Shown: positions 1-11,165 of the stretch, piece after piece
Layout: every line of letters begins with the position of its first letter
Position numbering within the stretch: position 1 is the stretch's first letter
Origin: Diospyros lotus
Lineage: Eukaryota > Streptophyta > Magnoliopsida > Ericales > Ebenaceae
NCBI RefSeq assembly: GCF_014633365.1
Contig: NC_068340.1
Coordinates: 20,625,879 to 20,689,878 of the forward strand
DNA length: 64,000 nucleotides
Direction of reading: 5' to 3'
Position numbers and translations under genes: made by a program
Notes under the pieces: generated by a model
The model's database searches: none
The model's input: only the letters and a program-made list of their open reading frames with translations
Told to the model about the DNA's origin: nothing

Positions 1-476
1 ACAAGACATTTAACTAATTAATTTTAATAAATTTCCTTCCAAAAACATAGTCTCATCTTATATTGCTACACAATCTTTTTTTTTTTGCTAAGAACATTAC
101 AACACTATTTTATAATACGTTTGAAGCCAATAAAACTATTTTAACAACAATATTGCCATCGTATTGCTTTATGATATTACCATTGTCACATTTGTTTCTT
201 TAAAGATATGGAGAATCACAGCTCTAACCATTTTCAATTTTTATAGACAATCACTAATCTAGTTGTACCAACAATAGAATCGAGCAATATAAGCAACATC
301 AATGATTACTAATTCCTGTGTTTGAATAGCTGGCCTCACTAACTTCAATTGATATGTAATAAGATGTGTTATTTTCAACATACAAGGCCCTGAGATTTCA
401 GTATTTTTAGGAATTGAAGTCCCATAATAGGTTTGGAGGGAGTGGCAGAAAGGCAAACAATCTTGAGCTCACTTAC

Positions 477-3101
477 AGAAAGGACCATAGAGCACAAGAA
501 GGAACCAATTGCAACATCTCGTGCAGACTTAATGGGACAACGCATCAGATATTCGCACATTAGCAATATTGCAGGCGTCATGACAACGTGTCGGAAATCA
601 GAGCACGGAAATATCATGGACCACAATCTCAAGAGCAACAATGTCTTCAGAGATGGCCAACAGCTTTTCTCTGCAGAAATATATCATCTATCAGAGGAGC
701 ATCTTGGCAAAATGGTATAGTCAGAAGTAGTGGAAAGAGAAACATATAAAACCAACCTGTATTCTTAATATCCTCACAAAATTGTCTTCGAGTCTGAAGC
801 AGCCGTTCACGAGCACAAATGGCAGCAAAGTATGGAATTTCCCCGCTCATCTCCATCAGTGGCTTGACAAGCAAATTTAACAGCTTGAAATTCAATGGTC
901 TTTTATTTGCTGAAACAGCAAAGTACTGCAGTAGCACACCATAAAACACCTAGGAAGGAATGGACCTTTTGTAAGGGTATAGTTGATAAAAGTGCAGGAA
1001 TACAGAAAATGCTAATATCAGTTAAAATAAACATATACTTCCTATGTCCACGCACTAAATATCTAATGCAGAGGGAAAAAAGTCAACATAAAGGCATTGT
1101 TTATTAACTTGTCCAATTCTTTAAATTTTTTGCCTTTAATTAGCTGACTATAGATCACTATACATTGACATTAAAAAAAAAAGACATGCAAAAGGCCTTT
1201 TATTATTGCATACAAGATCGGACAGACCAACTTTACAAGAGAAAATCCTAAATCACATGAAAAAACTAAATCAGTAAGAAGTATCTTACTTGCAGTTTCT
1301 TCCGATTTTCTGCTGCTATGCTGATTGCATTGCATGCACGTATTCGCCTGATTGCTTCAACAATTTGGCAATCCGAACGGTTCTCTAGTAATGAAGATAA
1401 TTCTTCCAAGCTTTGTGGGGCTGCAATTACAAAGGGAAGCTCCTCTACTTGAGCTGAAGGTAGTTTGTTATTGGTTTTTGTTTGTGTGGCATGTAAAAGG
1501 CTTGTTTGTTTTTCCTTAATTTCCAACACCTTGTAGCCTTTTGGCTCCATCTCTTCATCACTTTCATCGTAATCATCTTCTCTGTCTTTTCCTTCTTCCA
1601 AATTTGAATCAAGATCATCACTCTGTTCCCAGTCCTTCAAGGTTTGAGTCTTTTCATATTCACCATCATCTTCATCACTTCCTTCTCCATCACCATCATT
1701 TTCAGAGCTTTCCGAATCCTCAGAAGATGTACCCTCTTCACTTCCACCAGCATTCACATTATCCCTTAGCAGAATCTCATCAATCCAACCCCCCTTAGTC
1801 CTTTTCTCTTCATCATGAGAAAAAGAATCACCAAGATCATCCCCAGAAATTGATCTTAGCTGCCCAGCATTTTCAATATCTTCCAAGGCATTTTTGTCTT
1901 CATCACTGGAGTCATCAGCGGCAAGCATCCTCTTCTGCCTCTCTTCCTAGAAATGGGACCATTACAGAAGTTAAAGAGAAGAAAAGTCTTATTCCAACAT
2001 AAATATCTCCAACAAGCTATATTCCAAAGATGAATAACGCTCATCGTGAGGTCAAAAGTGGATAACCACTTAAAAAGAAATTAAGACAATTCTAGTTGCA
2101 TCAATTTTTCCTCAAAAACAGCAGATGGAAAATTACGTATATAAATTGAAGTGAGAAAGCAGAAAGCTATTAAAAACATGAAACCCCAAACTTATATTTA
2201 CTTGTGAGCTCATTGCCAGTTTCCAAATTAAATTATCGCAAGTAGCAACAAACTTCAACGAGTCTTCACATGAACAATGGTTCATACAGATGATTCATGG
2301 GGCATGCTTCTATCACATATATACAGTGACCAGAGCAAATTTGCAAAAGCTTCCTCATTTTCCAGCAATGAGGCATGAAACGAGAACAGTTATTTGACTC
2401 ATGTAGTACATCAAAGTTACTTGTATACTCATCAAACAATATTGATACGATGACATGTATTAAATGTGAAAAAAAGAATATGATGCAGTGAGAACAATAA
2501 TCAGTGCCATGATTTATATTTTAAAATAACAGAAGTTCTCTTGGACCCCCAATTGAGATAAAAAAACAAGACTCATCCATATAGAACTACTGCTGTCAAA
2601 GCTGGCTGCTCATGAGTTGGGCTTAAAGATTTGATGGTTCAACCGTGGTTGGATGGCATGGCGAGTGTGAATGTTTGCTAGATTGAACACATACAAACAT
2701 ATATGTGACCACATATGAACATACCTCTAATCTTTCTAGTCGCTCCTTTTCCTCTTCGGCAATTTCCTCAGGTGTCTTTGTCCTGTCTGATGGGCGAGCA
2801 CGCATATCCAATGCCATCTCTTGGACAAGTTTGTCATAAGAATCAGGTTTATCCTGTGAAAAGGGTGGTTGAAATCTTAATTCTTAACTTACTTGCAAAG
2901 CATAGGTCAAAAATATAATAATATGATGTTGAGACATATATTGCTCAATCAATCAATCAGCATACTGAGGCTATTGAAAATCTTCCCAGTTATTATGTTA
3001 CAATATGCTTAATAGCAATGGACAAACACTGTTGACTAGTTGGCAAGATTAGCATTCTGCAAAGTTTAAAAACTCCAAAAGCTTAACAGGATCACACCCC
3101 C

Positions 3102-3132
<31 letters not shown>

Positions 3133-6100
3133 AACAAAAAAAACAACATTGACCAGTTTAAACCTATAGAAAGAAGGTATTAGAAATAACATTTTTGTAA
3201 AAGAGTCCAAAAAGGAAAAATCATTGAATCTATACCTGCTGAAGAGTATCATAGTTCTGAGAAGTCAATGCCACATCTTTCTTGGCATTGTCATTTGAAA
3301 AGCTCTTGTTCACAAGAGCCTTCAAAGCATTCATCTTGTTTGGCTGAGTCAAAGATAACAAGGCTTCCGACTGCACCAAGGATGTGAAGTTCTCATCCAA
3401 TTGGTCAATCAGCTGTTCATTTTCTTCCTTATCCTTAGCTTTTTGAGCCTGGTAAGATTCAAGGGGAGGCAGAAGTAAAAGAAATGAAGAAATTAGGGAA
3501 ATATTCATTTTTAGAGCAGGCTACAAACTTTAGGGAAAAAAATAACCAAATCACCTTGAAAAATTTACTCTTTGAGATGATCTCCTCCATCACTTCCTTC
3601 TTAGTCTTCTGCCTCTGTTATTGAGGCAATAACATTCAAAATAGAATGAGTTGTCTATATATTTCGTCAAGAAAATGATATTTTTAATGCAAGAACAATA
3701 ACAAATTCATATACGAATTTTGATGCATAAGAAATAAAACAATAGACTTACATTCTCCTCTCCTTCAATGAAGCCCAACTGAAATGCAGTCTTAGCATCA
3801 TTAGCATTAAGTTGCTTGAAAATTGGAGACCTATCTGTGACCAAAAATATAAATGTAAAGCACAGTTAATTTCATAGGAAAAAAGAAATAAAATAAGAAG
3901 TTATTACAAGTGTTACAAAATTATCGTACACACCAATCAGGATCATCACGAGTCTTAATCCATTAAGTGGGGCTGGTTATATAAATTTTGGCTCTCTAAT
4001 CATTTCTATCCATAGGCATATCTTCTATAAGATCATTAGATCTCATGGTTTCTTGAAAAGTTTTCTTTGGAATCTATCTCTTTTGCTACAAACTTATTTT
4101 ATTCCATCCACCCATCTCTTATGTGGGCCTATCTATCTTCTTTTCACATGTCCAACTAATAGTATTGTTGTAGAGTCTTATAAAGTCAATGGTTGATAAG
4201 GCAAACTTAGATCTAAGCAAGCTTAACACAATATCCTCCAAGAAACTCAGCCCAAAGAATGACCTGGGGAAGTAGTTCGGACAAGTACATCAATATGGTT
4301 AATGTAGTTACAAACACAACTAGGTTCATGCAGATACTCATGTATGTTGGAGATCATAAAGATGGCAGATTAGATGTTTAAGTTTAAAAAGGAAAGATAG
4401 GGTGGTTGAAAGAATTCAAGATTTAAAAGATGAGGCAGCCTCGAAGATAAGATAAGCTCCAAAATTCAAGAAAATGATACAGCTTGAAAGAAGAAGATAA
4501 TTCAGCATTTCAAATATCAGTTATTGTTATCTAAAGAAATTTGAATTTATTCCTGTTTTCTAAGAGATAGCATAGATATTTTGTATTTGTATAAATACCC
4601 CTACTCGGATTCAATAAAATTTCAATTAAACCTTCTCCCTAATTGCTAACATGGTATCAGAGTTTTAGGGAACTCTTCGTGGGCAATTCATCTCCAGCAT
4701 TCATTGCCGATTATTTCCCTAACCTCCAGCCTTCATTGCTGTTCAGTTTTCCGACCTTACCTCCAGCCTTCATTGCTGTTCAGTTTTTCTGGCCTTCATC
4801 GCCCTATCACTAGTTGCCCTAAATTTTTTAGCAGCCCAAAAGGATGTCGTCATCCATGTCTGCCAAAGTTGTCTCTCACAGCACCGGAGAAGTACCCACA
4901 AACCCAGTCTCCGGCGAACTGCAGCAAATCAATGCTGCATAACGGCTCACTGGGAAGAACTATCTAAAATGGTCACAGCTGATCAAAACCATTTTAAAGG
5001 GCAAAGGCAAACAGCAAACTCAAACGTATCATCGGAACTGGTCCTAAGGAAGGAGATCCCAGTTTTGACTCATGGGATGAGCAGGATTCGATGATTATGG
5101 CTTAGCTCTGGAGTTCTATGTCTCTAGAAATAAGTGACACATGTATGTTCCAATCAACTGCAAAGGAGATCTAGGAGTCAATCCGACAAACTTATTCCAA
5201 AGTCAAGGATGCAGCCCAGATCTATGAGTTATGGATCAAAACTATGTCAACAAAACAAGGAGAAATGATAGTCACAGAGTATGTAAACCTACTGAAGGGG
5301 CTGTGGCAGGAAATGGATCAATATTGGGTGATAAAGATGGAGGACAGTAAGGATGCTGCATTGCTGAAGGCATTCATTGAAAAGGATCGCACATATGACT
5401 TTTTGGCAGGACTGAATACAGATTTCGATCATGTAAGAATCCAGATCTTAGGTAAAGATGATCTACCCAATCTCAATGAAGTAGTTTCAATTATCTTGGC
5501 AGAAGAAAGTAGAAGAGGAGTGATGCTGGAGACGAAATCACTGGAGACATCAGCCTTGTTGACAAAAACTGCAACCTGAGGACCAAAAGAAAATTGGAAG
5601 GCTGAATCCAAAACAGCAAGTGGGGAAGATAAGGACACGCTATGGTGTACCTATTGTAACAAACCAAGGCATACACGGGAGAAATGCTGGAAACTGAATG
5701 GAAAACCACCCAGCAAAGAGTGGGGAACCAAAGGAGGACAGAATAAGCCTTACAAAGGGCAAGCATACCAGGTGACTGCACAGCAAGGAGAGAGAAAGGC
5801 CTAGAATCATTAGATCTCAATAAAGAGGAGGTTGAGAAGTTGAGGAATTTTTTGGCAGCCCTTGAGAAACCATTAGGTACCTGTTCATTGGTACATTCAG
5901 GTATATCTCCCACCTCTCACTGTTTAACTGCCTCAGAAAAAGTGTTGAGGAAGAAACTCTGGATTAGAGTGGAATTCCAAAATTAAATGGTGATAAGAAC
6001 AGTTGGTTGATAATAGGAGCAGTTGATTTTGAATAAGAGATAAGATGATAAGAAGAAGAGGTTGAATTCAAAAGAAGATAACAAGTTACAGTTGTTCATA

Positions 6101-9100
6101 AAGATAGGAGGAAAAACTAATTTTCAAGTTTAAATTCTATCTTATTTGTTGTTGTATTGTATTTCAAATTTGTTTTTTGAATTCCTAGAAAATAGGAGAA
6201 AAGCTGATACAAATTTCTGTATATATATGAAGCATACTATCTAATGCAAGGTGTGATTGAAGTTATTTCCATTCACCCCGTTGCCACTTAGAGCATTTCT
6301 TCCTAAGCATCTAAGTTTGTTCAAAAAGTATTTAGACATTCATGGATTATTGACTCAGGAGCCATAGATCATATGACCCATGCCTCTTATAATTTCAGCA
6401 CTTGTACTCCTTGCCCTAGTAATAGGAAAATAGCCATTGCAGATGGCTCTCTGACTACTTAACTGGAATAGGAGATATAAACTCAGTCCAAATCTCACCC
6501 TTAAAAATGTCCTTAGAGTTCCTAAACTGTCCACAAACTTGGTATCTATCACCAAGATTTCTCGAGACCTAAATTGCAAAGTTACATTTTCCAACACATT
6601 GTTTATTTCAGGATCAAGGCTCGGGAATGATAATTGGACATGCTGAGGAAAGGGACGGATTGTACTATCTTGATGTGCCTAAGACACCAGGCATCAACAA
6701 GCAGAAACAATCCCTCACTCTCCTCTTCGAACACCATCAATCCATTGCTGAAGACCTAATATGGCTCCACCATTATAGGCTAGGTCATCCCTCCTTTACA
6801 ACTCTTGCAGTTATCTTTCCTTTCTTGTTCAAAGGATTAGAAAATAAACACTTTGTGTGCGAGATCTATGAGCTAGCTAAACATAAGCATTCAATCTTTC
6901 CACTTATCAATAAAAGTACAATTCTTCCCTTTGAATTGATTCATAGTGACATCTAGGGTCCTACTTCAATTCCTAGTCTTTCTGGAGCTCACTGGTTTGT
7001 GACATTTATTGATGATTGTGCTCGAATTTGTAGTTTTTGCTCAAATCCAGAAGTGAAGTCAGTACTATACTGCCCACCTTTCTTTCCATGATCAAAACTC
7101 AATTTGGTTTCCAAATTAAACAGTTTCATTCAGACAATGCCAGAGATTACTTTAATAAGACTCTATCAATCTATTTTCAAAGGGAAGAGATCATTCATGA
7201 GTCTTATTGTGTTTATACTCCTCAACAAAATGGGATAATTGAAAAGAAAAATGGTCACCTTCTCTTCACAACCCAGGCATTACTATTCCAACGAAGTGTA
7301 CCAAAACATTATTGGGGGGAAGTAGTTTTTACAACCACTCACATTATCAACTGCCTCCCTACTCGAGTATTGAATCACCAAAGCCCTATGGGTGTCCTAT
7401 CACACTTTTACCCGCATCTTACCATTACTCATCATCTTGCTCCTAGAATATTTGGGGATGTCCTATGTTCATATACATGGTTAAACCAAGGGAAATTGGA
7501 TCCCATAGTGCTTAAAACTATCTTTGTGGGCTATTCTTCCACTCGAAAGGGATACAAATGCTACCATCCATCTACTAAAAAATTTTACATTTCAGTTGAT
7601 GTTAATATCAGCTCCTTAGATGCTGACAATGGTTCTCGATCAAATAGGAAGGTTGAGAGTGAGAGGGAAGAATATTGAGAGAGAATTGGGAGAAGAAGAA
7701 TATAGAATTAAGGGAGAGAAACAGAGAGAGAGAAATGATCAGAATATTCTCAGATTTTCATACATATCTGTGGAAGAGAAATCAACACTATATATAGCTG
7801 ACTTCCTAACCTCCCATGTGCTGTAACCGCATACATGTGCATGGGAATGTACCAGCAGCTGATGCAGCAACTAAGTACAACCCATCACAGCCAGCTTTCA
7901 ATTTATATCATTTTCCCCCTCTTACTATTTATAATTACAATAAGCTCCCCCTTACAAGTTAATACATGACAAAATCCCCCCCCAATCAAAATTTTCTTGT
8001 CTCAAGAAATGCTAAGAGGGCTAGCAACCCGAGGAAATTGATTGAGTAAATCTGGAAGATATTCCCAGGTATTATTGTTCGAATGAAGGTCTGACCGGAG
8101 TTACAGAATTTTGATTTTTTTTTTCCTTGCTATAACTTTTACTATTTCTTATTTCTTTTACCACTGTAATTCTTGTTGCTGTTGAAATTCGGTTACAAGA
8201 GTGGATAACCTAAGGAGAGCCCACGTCTAAAGGCCAGAATAGAACAAAGAAGGTTGTTGTAACCACAAGGGAGGGAATGATCTGCTGTGGCAGCATCCCC
8301 TTGACAGATTGTATATACTCTCCAAGGCACTCTTGGAGAGATTAACGAATATCATCAAGGAATTCTGAATCTCCCTCTCAACCTTCTCTAGTCTCTCCCT
8401 AACTCTCCTTCTTTTCTCTCCCTTTCTCACTCTCTGTTCTACTCTGCTTCTTCATTGTTGCAACTTCCTGATTCACACCAAATTAGGAGAGCAAAGATTG
8501 TCACAGCCTAGCAGTGACAATACCCTACTCGGATTCAATAAAATTTCAATTAAGCCTTCTCCCTAATTGCTAACAATGTACTCTTGCAGTAAGCCTAAAA
8601 TTGTCTCCTACAAGAAGGATACATGGAGAACCAGGCAGTTCATTTGCTTGCTTGATTGCATCTCAGATTCTCAGATCATGTTAATAATCAACAATCCAAC
8701 CAAGTCCAAGAGCAAGGGAAGTGATTTGCAATTGCTCATGCATGTGCAAATGACATCATGGACATTGCAGATAATGTCCAATGAAATAGTATAAATGCTA
8801 AGAGCAGTCCTCTTTAACTTGTCTTAGTGTTATCTTTTTATGCTTAGTACTTGTTAGACAATCGATGCCTGGCATAGCAGTGGCGCTAGAAGGGGAAGAC
8901 ATTTGAAAATTGCTCCCTCCCTGTCTTATATGGGACATCTGATTCAAGACAAACCACAAAAACTGTCGGTAGGATAGAAATGCAAATTATTAAACTGGAC
9001 CAAGATTAGTGTGCAGCTGTTAGCTGAGTGCAGACAGGGGGAGCTCCTAACGTTCTTATTTTTAATGTTTCAAAAATTTGGTATTAAGTATTTTAACTAC

Positions 9101-11005
9101 TTGGGCAGCCAGTTCTGCTCTTTTAGGCTCATTATGTTGCTGCTTGCTGGTTGGGCAACTTTTGGCACCTTCCACTAAATTCAATGAAGAGAGATATATA
9201 AATTGTTCTCAACCAAAACAGCCAATAAAGATAAGGAAACTTCTTGTTCACTTAGCACAAAAAAAAGTTGGAGATTTAAGGGAAGAACTAATAATTAACT
9301 CTAAAAGGGTAATCACTGCACACAGCCATAGATATGGGGACTCTCAGATCTCACATTGTCTTTCTGATTGGACAAGCATACCACTGATTACTAAACAGGA
9401 TTAAAAATGAAAAATGCTCACCAAATAGGTTAATTATATGAATTTTGTACTTGAATTTAGAATCCATAACACATTTGTATTTACATGTGTTCTAATGGTG
9501 ATTCATAGATATGAGCAGATCTAAAAGGATAGAAGACTATACCTACAGTATGTATGAAATTATAATTTTAACTTGGAAATAAATGTGTTTCATTTTTTTA
9601 TCATTCCACTTTTTAATGAAGTGATGAAGCTCAAAATTACACTTTTAGATGTAAAAGCCTCAAGGCCCAAACCCAGGAGGAAACAAATATCTAGTGGTTC
9701 AAACAGGTGTATCACATTTATGAAAATATTTGCATCGAAGACTAAGATGAGAGAGAGAGAGAGAAAGAGAGAGAGTGAACCTATGTCAAAGCTTACATGA
9801 AGTTCACTTCAGTTTTAGATCATTGTTTCTCATGTTTAAGAGGTAGGAAAGAGCTAAGATGCAAACATTCAAGTTCCTTTTCATGTGAAACTATTTAAAC
9901 AACAGAACTCGTTAATTTAAACCGTATCAGAATTAGATATCACATACTTTCAGGATCAGCGGCTTCTGCATAGTCTTCATCCTCGGGTGCTACTTCATCC
10001 TCAAAATCATCTATTTCCGCAAGAGATGGGATGTGTTGCCTATCATATTCATCTTCTTCCCCAACCGGTAAATTAAATTTGCTGTTCTTGTTTTTCAACT
10101 ACCAAAAAATTAGACATACCATAGTATAAGCTAAACAAGAAAGCACAATAAATGATGAAAAGTTAGAGAAAACCTAACTCAGCCCAGATTTGGATGCAAA
10201 AAAACAAGCAAGTACGTGCAATTAAAGTGTTATATTTACTGATTCTGTTCCCATCACCAAGGTAAGCACTTGAAATATGATGAGCAAAGTTTCCTTTCAA
10301 CTATTCCTTAGTCAAACACAGCACAAAATGTTTCATCCCAATCTTCACATTTTCTCAGCACTCATGAAGAACCGTCGGACCCAATTTTCAGAAAACCAGC
10401 ATCTCACAGAAAATTACCTGGCGCATTTGCTGATGCTGTGCCCTCAAAATGGCCTTGTCAGACTCAGCAAGCTCGTCAATTTGCTCCGCTAAACGCTTAT
10501 CCACAAATACCGAGGACTTCCCACTCTGCTCGTACTCCTTCAATAGTGTCTTCTTCCTCTGTAATTCAATTTGAAGCAAATCCAACTCAACACAGCGCCA
10601 GCAAGTCAAATTACAAATTCATGTTAAGGTACATATTAATATAACATGAATTCAAAACACATACATGTATAACGCCATTGTATTAGGGTCTAGTTTCTAT
10701 ATACAAACAACTGTTTCGTATTATTATATACAAGAATACATGCATGTTTGGATTGTAATTGCCTTTTGAATAGCGAGAGAACGAGCAAGGCCAATGCGGA
10801 GTTGTTCCCCACTGCGTTTCTTGCCCAGTATGTCGAATTTGCGGCGAGACCAAATGCTCTCGAAAGGGTTTGGCTTTGGGGCTTTGTGCTTCATGGCAAT
10901 GGCGTCTGGACCTGATTTATTCTTCCTAGTCTTCTTCTTCTTGTCCTTCGTCTTCATATTGCTTCTGTTACTGTTACCGATCGTAGGGTTTGATTTCTTC
11001 GCCAT
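477..11005 (-). CDS. NOP14: NOP14-like nucleolar protein, 3'-partial, ten exons
   Basis: Nop14 is a nucleolar component of the small-subunit processome, needed for 18S rRNA maturation and 40S export (family knowledge). Exons in coding order: 10763-11005, 10418-10558, 9948-10098, 3752-3834, 3555-3614, 3236-3448, 2725-2853, 1290-1946, 757-949, 477-670. Phases agree at every junction and give 688 codons. Residues 1-81 hold a basic nuclear/nucleolar signal (KDKKKKTRK) and the family hallmark NPFESIWSRRKFDILGKK; residues 82-128 contain KKTLLKEYEQSGKSSVFVDKR. Exon 8 (residues 341-559) has the long acidic Ser/Glu/Asp tract typical of Nop14. Exons 9-10 contain QYFAVSANKRPLNFKLLN and WSMIFPCSDFRHVVMTPAIL of the conserved core. 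Plant homologues are about 900-950 residues, so roughly the last quarter lies left of position 1; no exon is visible in 1-476. Intron 1 is GC-AG; intron 3 (3835-9947) holds a retrotransposon. The frame has no stops, so the gene is probably functional. Confidence 0.95.
3097..3134. repeat. 26-base C run followed by A run in NOP14 intron 6
   Basis: An uninterrupted run of 26 C is followed by 12 A, one C and 8 A. In the NOP14 transcript this reads as a T run followed by 26 G, about 100 bases into intron 6 from the acceptor side. Long homopolymers are prone to sequencing and assembly length errors, so the exact count is uncertain. Confidence 0.9.
4345..4651 (+). repeat. 5' LTR of the intronic copia element
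   Basis: 307 bp running from TGTTGG to TAACA. It contains a TATA-like stretch (tgtataaatac at about 4590) and an AATAAA-type signal close to the end. The final stretch recurs at 8520-8575, which fixes the LTR end. Confidence 0.85.
4652..4662 (+). promoter_or_regulatory. Primer-binding site, initiator Met-tRNA type
   Basis: TGGTATCAGAG immediately follows the 5' LTR. This is the usual plant LTR-retrotransposon primer-binding site, complementary to the 3' end of initiator methionine tRNA. Confidence 0.85.
4844..5942 (+). pseudogene. Copia Gag (UBN2 type) with zinc knuckle, broken
   Basis: The reading begins at an ATG near 4844 and carries the gag motif LTGKNYLKWSQ near 4950, after a TAA stop. 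An open stretch follows at 5244-5579 (KQGEMIVTEYVNLLKGLWQE and FLAGLNTDFDHVRIQILGK), then a zinc knuckle of form C-X2-C-X4-H-X4-C (CTYCNKPRHTREKC) near 5650-5691. Stops at about 4939 and 5577 and frame changes make it non-coding. The frame is interrupted at 5943 by a solo LTR and resumes at 6329. Confidence 0.8.
5943..6323 (+). mobile_element. Solo LTR nested in the intronic copia element
   Basis: 381 bp beginning TGTTGAGG and ending TTTGTTCA, bounded by a perfect 5-bp repeat aaaag at 5938-5942 and 6324-6328. Removing the insert and one repeat restores a continuous protease-upstream frame. The composition (AG-rich 5' half, T-rich middle, tatatat near 6220) resembles the host LTR's layout, so it is probably from a related copia family. 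No internal domain is present. Confidence 0.8.
6324..7680 (+). pseudogene. Copia protease to integrase fragment, broken
   Basis: The protease active site reads WIIDSGAIDHMTH near 6343. GAG-preintegrase motif LGHPSF is near 6781. Integrase core motifs include PFELIHSDI, the second-Asp region FHSDNARDYFN near 7130, and YTPQQNGIIEKKNG near 7215, where the catalytic Glu is retained. A TAG at 6954-6956 falls where the family has Trp after HSDI. Coding homology stops near 7620 (FYISVDV), before reverse transcriptase. Confidence 0.85.
7681..8519 (-). mobile_element. Antisense gypsy-derived block replacing the copia 3' part
   Basis: Read on the minus strand, about 8110-7985 resembles the C-terminus of a Ty3/gypsy polyprotein: NNTWEYLPDLLNQFP, then a frameshifted LETRK...IGGG end. 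A G-rich polypurine-like stretch and an LTR-like TGTCATG start follow near 7970. The rest (7681-7900), with tatatata and CT-rich blocks, would be LTR. The 8120-8519 part is not recognised; it has a CT-rich stretch near 8370-8460 and a TGTCAC...GTGACA palindrome at about 8499-8520. The boundaries are approximate. Confidence 0.5.
8520..8575 (+). repeat. 3' LTR terminal remnant of the intronic copia
   Basis: CCTACTCGGATTCAATAAAA through CTAACA repeats the end of the 5' LTR with about one difference (aagcc versus aaacc). It is followed directly by the TSD copy atgta. Only the U5-side end of the 3' LTR survives. Confidence 0.85.
8576..9947 (-). other. Remainder of NOP14 intron 3
   Basis: About 1.4 kb of intron between the copia element and exon 3. 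It contains a (GA)n microsatellite near 9748-9776 and otherwise AT-rich unique sequence. No protein homology was recognised on either strand. Confidence 0.6.
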
Positions 11006-11030
11006 GAACGTAGCACAGACGGAGAGAGTT

Positions 11031-11165
11031 TTAGGGTTTAAAGTGGAGCTTGTTTGGTTTCTTGTAGGGTACCTGGTCTTCCTGCCCGCGCAGAGGGAGA
11101 CATTGTAAAACGGGCCGGATGAAATTGTGTGGAGCTTCGACCCAGTTATTAACGGGCCAGCCCAT
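11031..11165 (-). promoter_or_regulatory. NOP14 leader: telo-box plus site II-like motif
   Basis: Read on the minus strand, AAACCCTAA (telo-box) lies at 11031-11039, about 26 bases upstream of the NOP14 ATG. ATGGGCT (site II core TGGGCT) lies at 11159-11165, with a second GGCCCG-type motif just inside it. In plants the telo-box/site II pair is the common promoter signature of ribosomal-protein and ribosome-biogenesis genes, which fits NOP14. The motifs are seen; their use is inferred. Confidence 0.7.

Larger units (their letters stand above)
4345..8575 (+). mobile_element. Ty1/copia retrotransposon inserted in NOP14 intron 3
   Basis: The element is flanked by a perfect 5-bp TSD, atgta, at 4340-4344 and 8576-8580. 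A full 5' LTR begins TGTTGG and ends TAACA, followed by a primer-binding site and copia-order remnants gag, protease, GAG-preintegrase and integrase. Reverse transcriptase, RNase H and most of the 3' LTR are missing, replaced by an unrelated antisense block at about 7681-8519. The terminal 56 bp of the 3' LTR (8520-8575) match the end of the 5' LTR almost base for base. It runs antisense to NOP14. Several stops show it is dead. Confidence 0.9.

Noticed and set aside
1..470. Possible further NOP14 exon on the minus strand
   Set aside because: The next family segment after the tenth exon is not found in any frame; the open stretches here have no Nop14 similarity. The next exon must lie before position 1.
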